Of a stretch of DNA of 7,164 bases, positions 6,360-7,164 are shown piece after piece. The DNA is taken from positions 1 to 7,164 of the forward strand of contig DATIBX010000804.1 in assembly GCA_035457105.1 (NCBI GenBank), read 5' to 3'. The notes below the pieces were generated by a model, which was not told the DNA's origin, ran no database searches, and saw only the letters and a program-made list of their open reading frames with translations. The DNA comes from PSRF01 sp035457105 (lineage in GTDB: Bacteria > Acidobacteriota > Blastocatellia > Pyrinomonadales > Pyrinomonadaceae). The number at the start of each line of letters is the position of its first letter. The first letter of the stretch is position 1. The translations under genes and the position numbers were made by a program.

Positions 6360-6964
6360 AGCTTCTGCATCTTACAACAATGGCCCTGCTGGCTTCACCA
6401 AGCTTGATTATTCCAGCGAATTTCCTCTCGTCAGATAACTTGCAGGCTTACGATGGCGACAAAGATGCTTTTACAACCGAGAGCCAAAGACTGAGTAGCG
6501 TGGATCAACCTTGGATCGTTGTGCGAAAGCACGATCGCAAGTTGGAGTTCTATTCGGGAAAAAAGCTGTTGAAGACCTATAAGATCGCGCTCGGCTTCAA
6601 CCCTGAACCTGACAAAGAGCGCGAAGGTGATGGCGCGACGCCGGAAGGTGAGTTCTACGTTTTTGTAAAGAATATTAAGAGTGCTTACTACTTGTCGTTG
6701 GGCTTGAGTTATCCAAACGAGGAGGACGCAAGGCGGGGCCTTAAAGATGGCTTGATAAGTGCCGCAGAGTACGACGCGATTCTAAAAGCGATTCGGTCCA
6801 AAAAGATGCCGCCCCAATACACGAAATTGGGAGGTTTGATCTATATCCACGGCCACGGCACCGCTAAGGATTGGACATGGGGCTGTGTAGCGTTGGAGAA
6901 TGATGACATCAATGAGTTGTTCGATGTCGTTGAAGTTGGTACTCCTGTAACGATCAAGCACTAA
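6356..6964 (+). CDS. Exported L,D-transpeptidase (YkuD domain)
   Basis: YkuD enzymes act in the periplasm on peptidoglycan stem peptides, making 3-3 cross-links or attaching or releasing proteins through a catalytic cysteine. The 202-aa product begins with a signal-like segment (MKLLHLTTMALLASPSLIIP) and a short polar linker. The YkuD domain starts near residue 50 (WIVVRKHDRKLEFYSGKKLL), continues through GDGATPEGEFYV, and ends with the active site IHGHGTAKDWTWGC (164-177), with His165, His167 and catalytic Cys177 present. The stretch between (LSLGLSYPNEEDARRGLKDG, PPQYTKLGG) resembles the YafK-like branch in which HGHG is followed by DWTxGC. No LysM or SPOR domain is present. The GTG start overlaps the S4 stop by 4 nt and has no SD, so translation probably depends on coupling. 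Whether it is a cross-linker or a hydrolase is open. Confidence 0.9.
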   Translation: MKLLHLTTMALLASPSLIIPANFLSSDNLQAYDGDKDAFTTESQRLSSVDQPWIVVRKHDRKLEFYSGKKLLKTYKIALGFNPEPDKEREGDGATPEGEFYVFVKNIKSAYYLSLGLSYPNEEDARRGLKDGLISAAEYDAILKAIRSKKMPPQYTKLGGLIYIHGHGTAKDWTWGCVALENDDINELFDVVEVGTPVTIKH

Positions 6965-7164
6965 TGCAATTAAAGCCTTTCAAAATTCGTGATATCGAAA
7001 TCAATCCGCCGCTAGTTCTGTCTCCGATGGCTGGGGTCACAGATGTCTCGTTTCGTCGTTTGCTTAAGCGACGTGGAGGAATCGGTCTGTCGGTATCAGA
7101 ATTTATATCAGTCGAAGGACTCACGCGTAGCAACCCAAAATCAAAACGCCAGATGCGTTTCTAT
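6964..7164 (+). CDS. tRNA-dihydrouridine synthase, N-terminal part (partial, runs off the right edge)
   Basis: Dus enzymes are FMN- and NADPH-dependent and reduce uridines in the D-loop of tRNA. The first 67 codons are present: MQLKPFKIRDIEINPPLVLSPMAGVTDVSFRRL. The PMAGVTDxxFR motif near residues 22-31 is the start of the FMN-binding TIM barrel and is diagnostic of Dus proteins, followed by EFISVEGL, the equivalent of the family's E(M/F)(I/V)S segment. The style fits DusB, but the catalytic Cys and later barrel are outside the window, so the subgroup is not certain. The ATG shares its A with the TAA stop of the L,D-transpeptidase gene (TAATG), and no SD is evident, suggesting reinitiation after that gene. 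Confidence 0.92.
   Translation, partial: MQLKPFKIRDIEINPPLVLSPMAGVTDVSFRRLLKRRGGIGLSVSEFISVEGLTRSNPKSKRQMRFY

Noticed and set aside
1..7164. CRISPR arrays, tRNA or rRNA genes, IS ends, phage genes, toxin-antitoxin or defence modules
   Set aside because: No spaced direct repeats, cloverleaf-like sequences, transposase frames or defence domains were seen. All sizeable frames are accounted for by housekeeping genes, so I do not claim a new system here.

Overview
The window is an ordinary chromosomal housekeeping segment from a Gram-negative bacterium with roughly balanced base composition. It holds the 5' ends of two genes at its edges and five complete genes between them. A heptose-nucleotide enzyme (LPS core or S-layer/glycan heptose), a SurA-like exported folding factor and a murein L,D-transpeptidase point to a diderm envelope. 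Protein style and the order mfd, SurA-like PPIase, S4 protein, L,D-transpeptidase, dus suggest Acidobacteriota (perhaps the Blastocatellia side), but this is an impression from memory and I could not test it. I see no phage, IS, CRISPR, toxin-antitoxin or other accessory system.

Layout. Positions 1-461 (minus strand) hold the first 153 codons of a class II lysyl-tRNA synthetase (lysS), with a clear Shine-Dalgarno (SD) site, a TTG start and a good sigma-70-type promoter just upstream. A 122-bp divergent intergenic region (462-583) separates it from a plus-strand run that occupies the rest of the window. That run is: rfaE2 (584-1078, stand-alone heptose-1-phosphate adenylyltransferase); mfd (1150-4812, transcription-repair coupling factor); a signal-peptide-bearing SurA/parvulin-type protein (4875-5987); a small S4-domain RNA-binding protein of the HslR/RqcP type (6087-6359); a YkuD-type L,D-transpeptidase (6356-6964); and the start of a tRNA-dihydrouridine synthase (6964-7164, cut by the window edge).

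How they fit together. The last three genes are physically interlocked (GTGA overlap, then TAATG overlap) and are almost certainly co-transcribed and translationally coupled. The first three plus-strand genes are separated by 62-71 bp and may be one transcription unit or several. The functions mix translation (LysRS, S4 protein, Dus), DNA repair linked to transcription (Mfd) and envelope building (RfaE2, SurA-like, L,D-transpeptidase). No single pathway joins them.

The points most worth a second look are: the parvulin domain lacks both histidines of the usual dual-histidine active site; a perfect 12-bp inverted repeat with a 37-nt spacer lies before the S4 gene; a tandem hairpin with a GNRA tetraloop lies between mfd and the PPIase gene; and most starts in the window lack an SD site, while lysS and the PPIase gene have strong ones.
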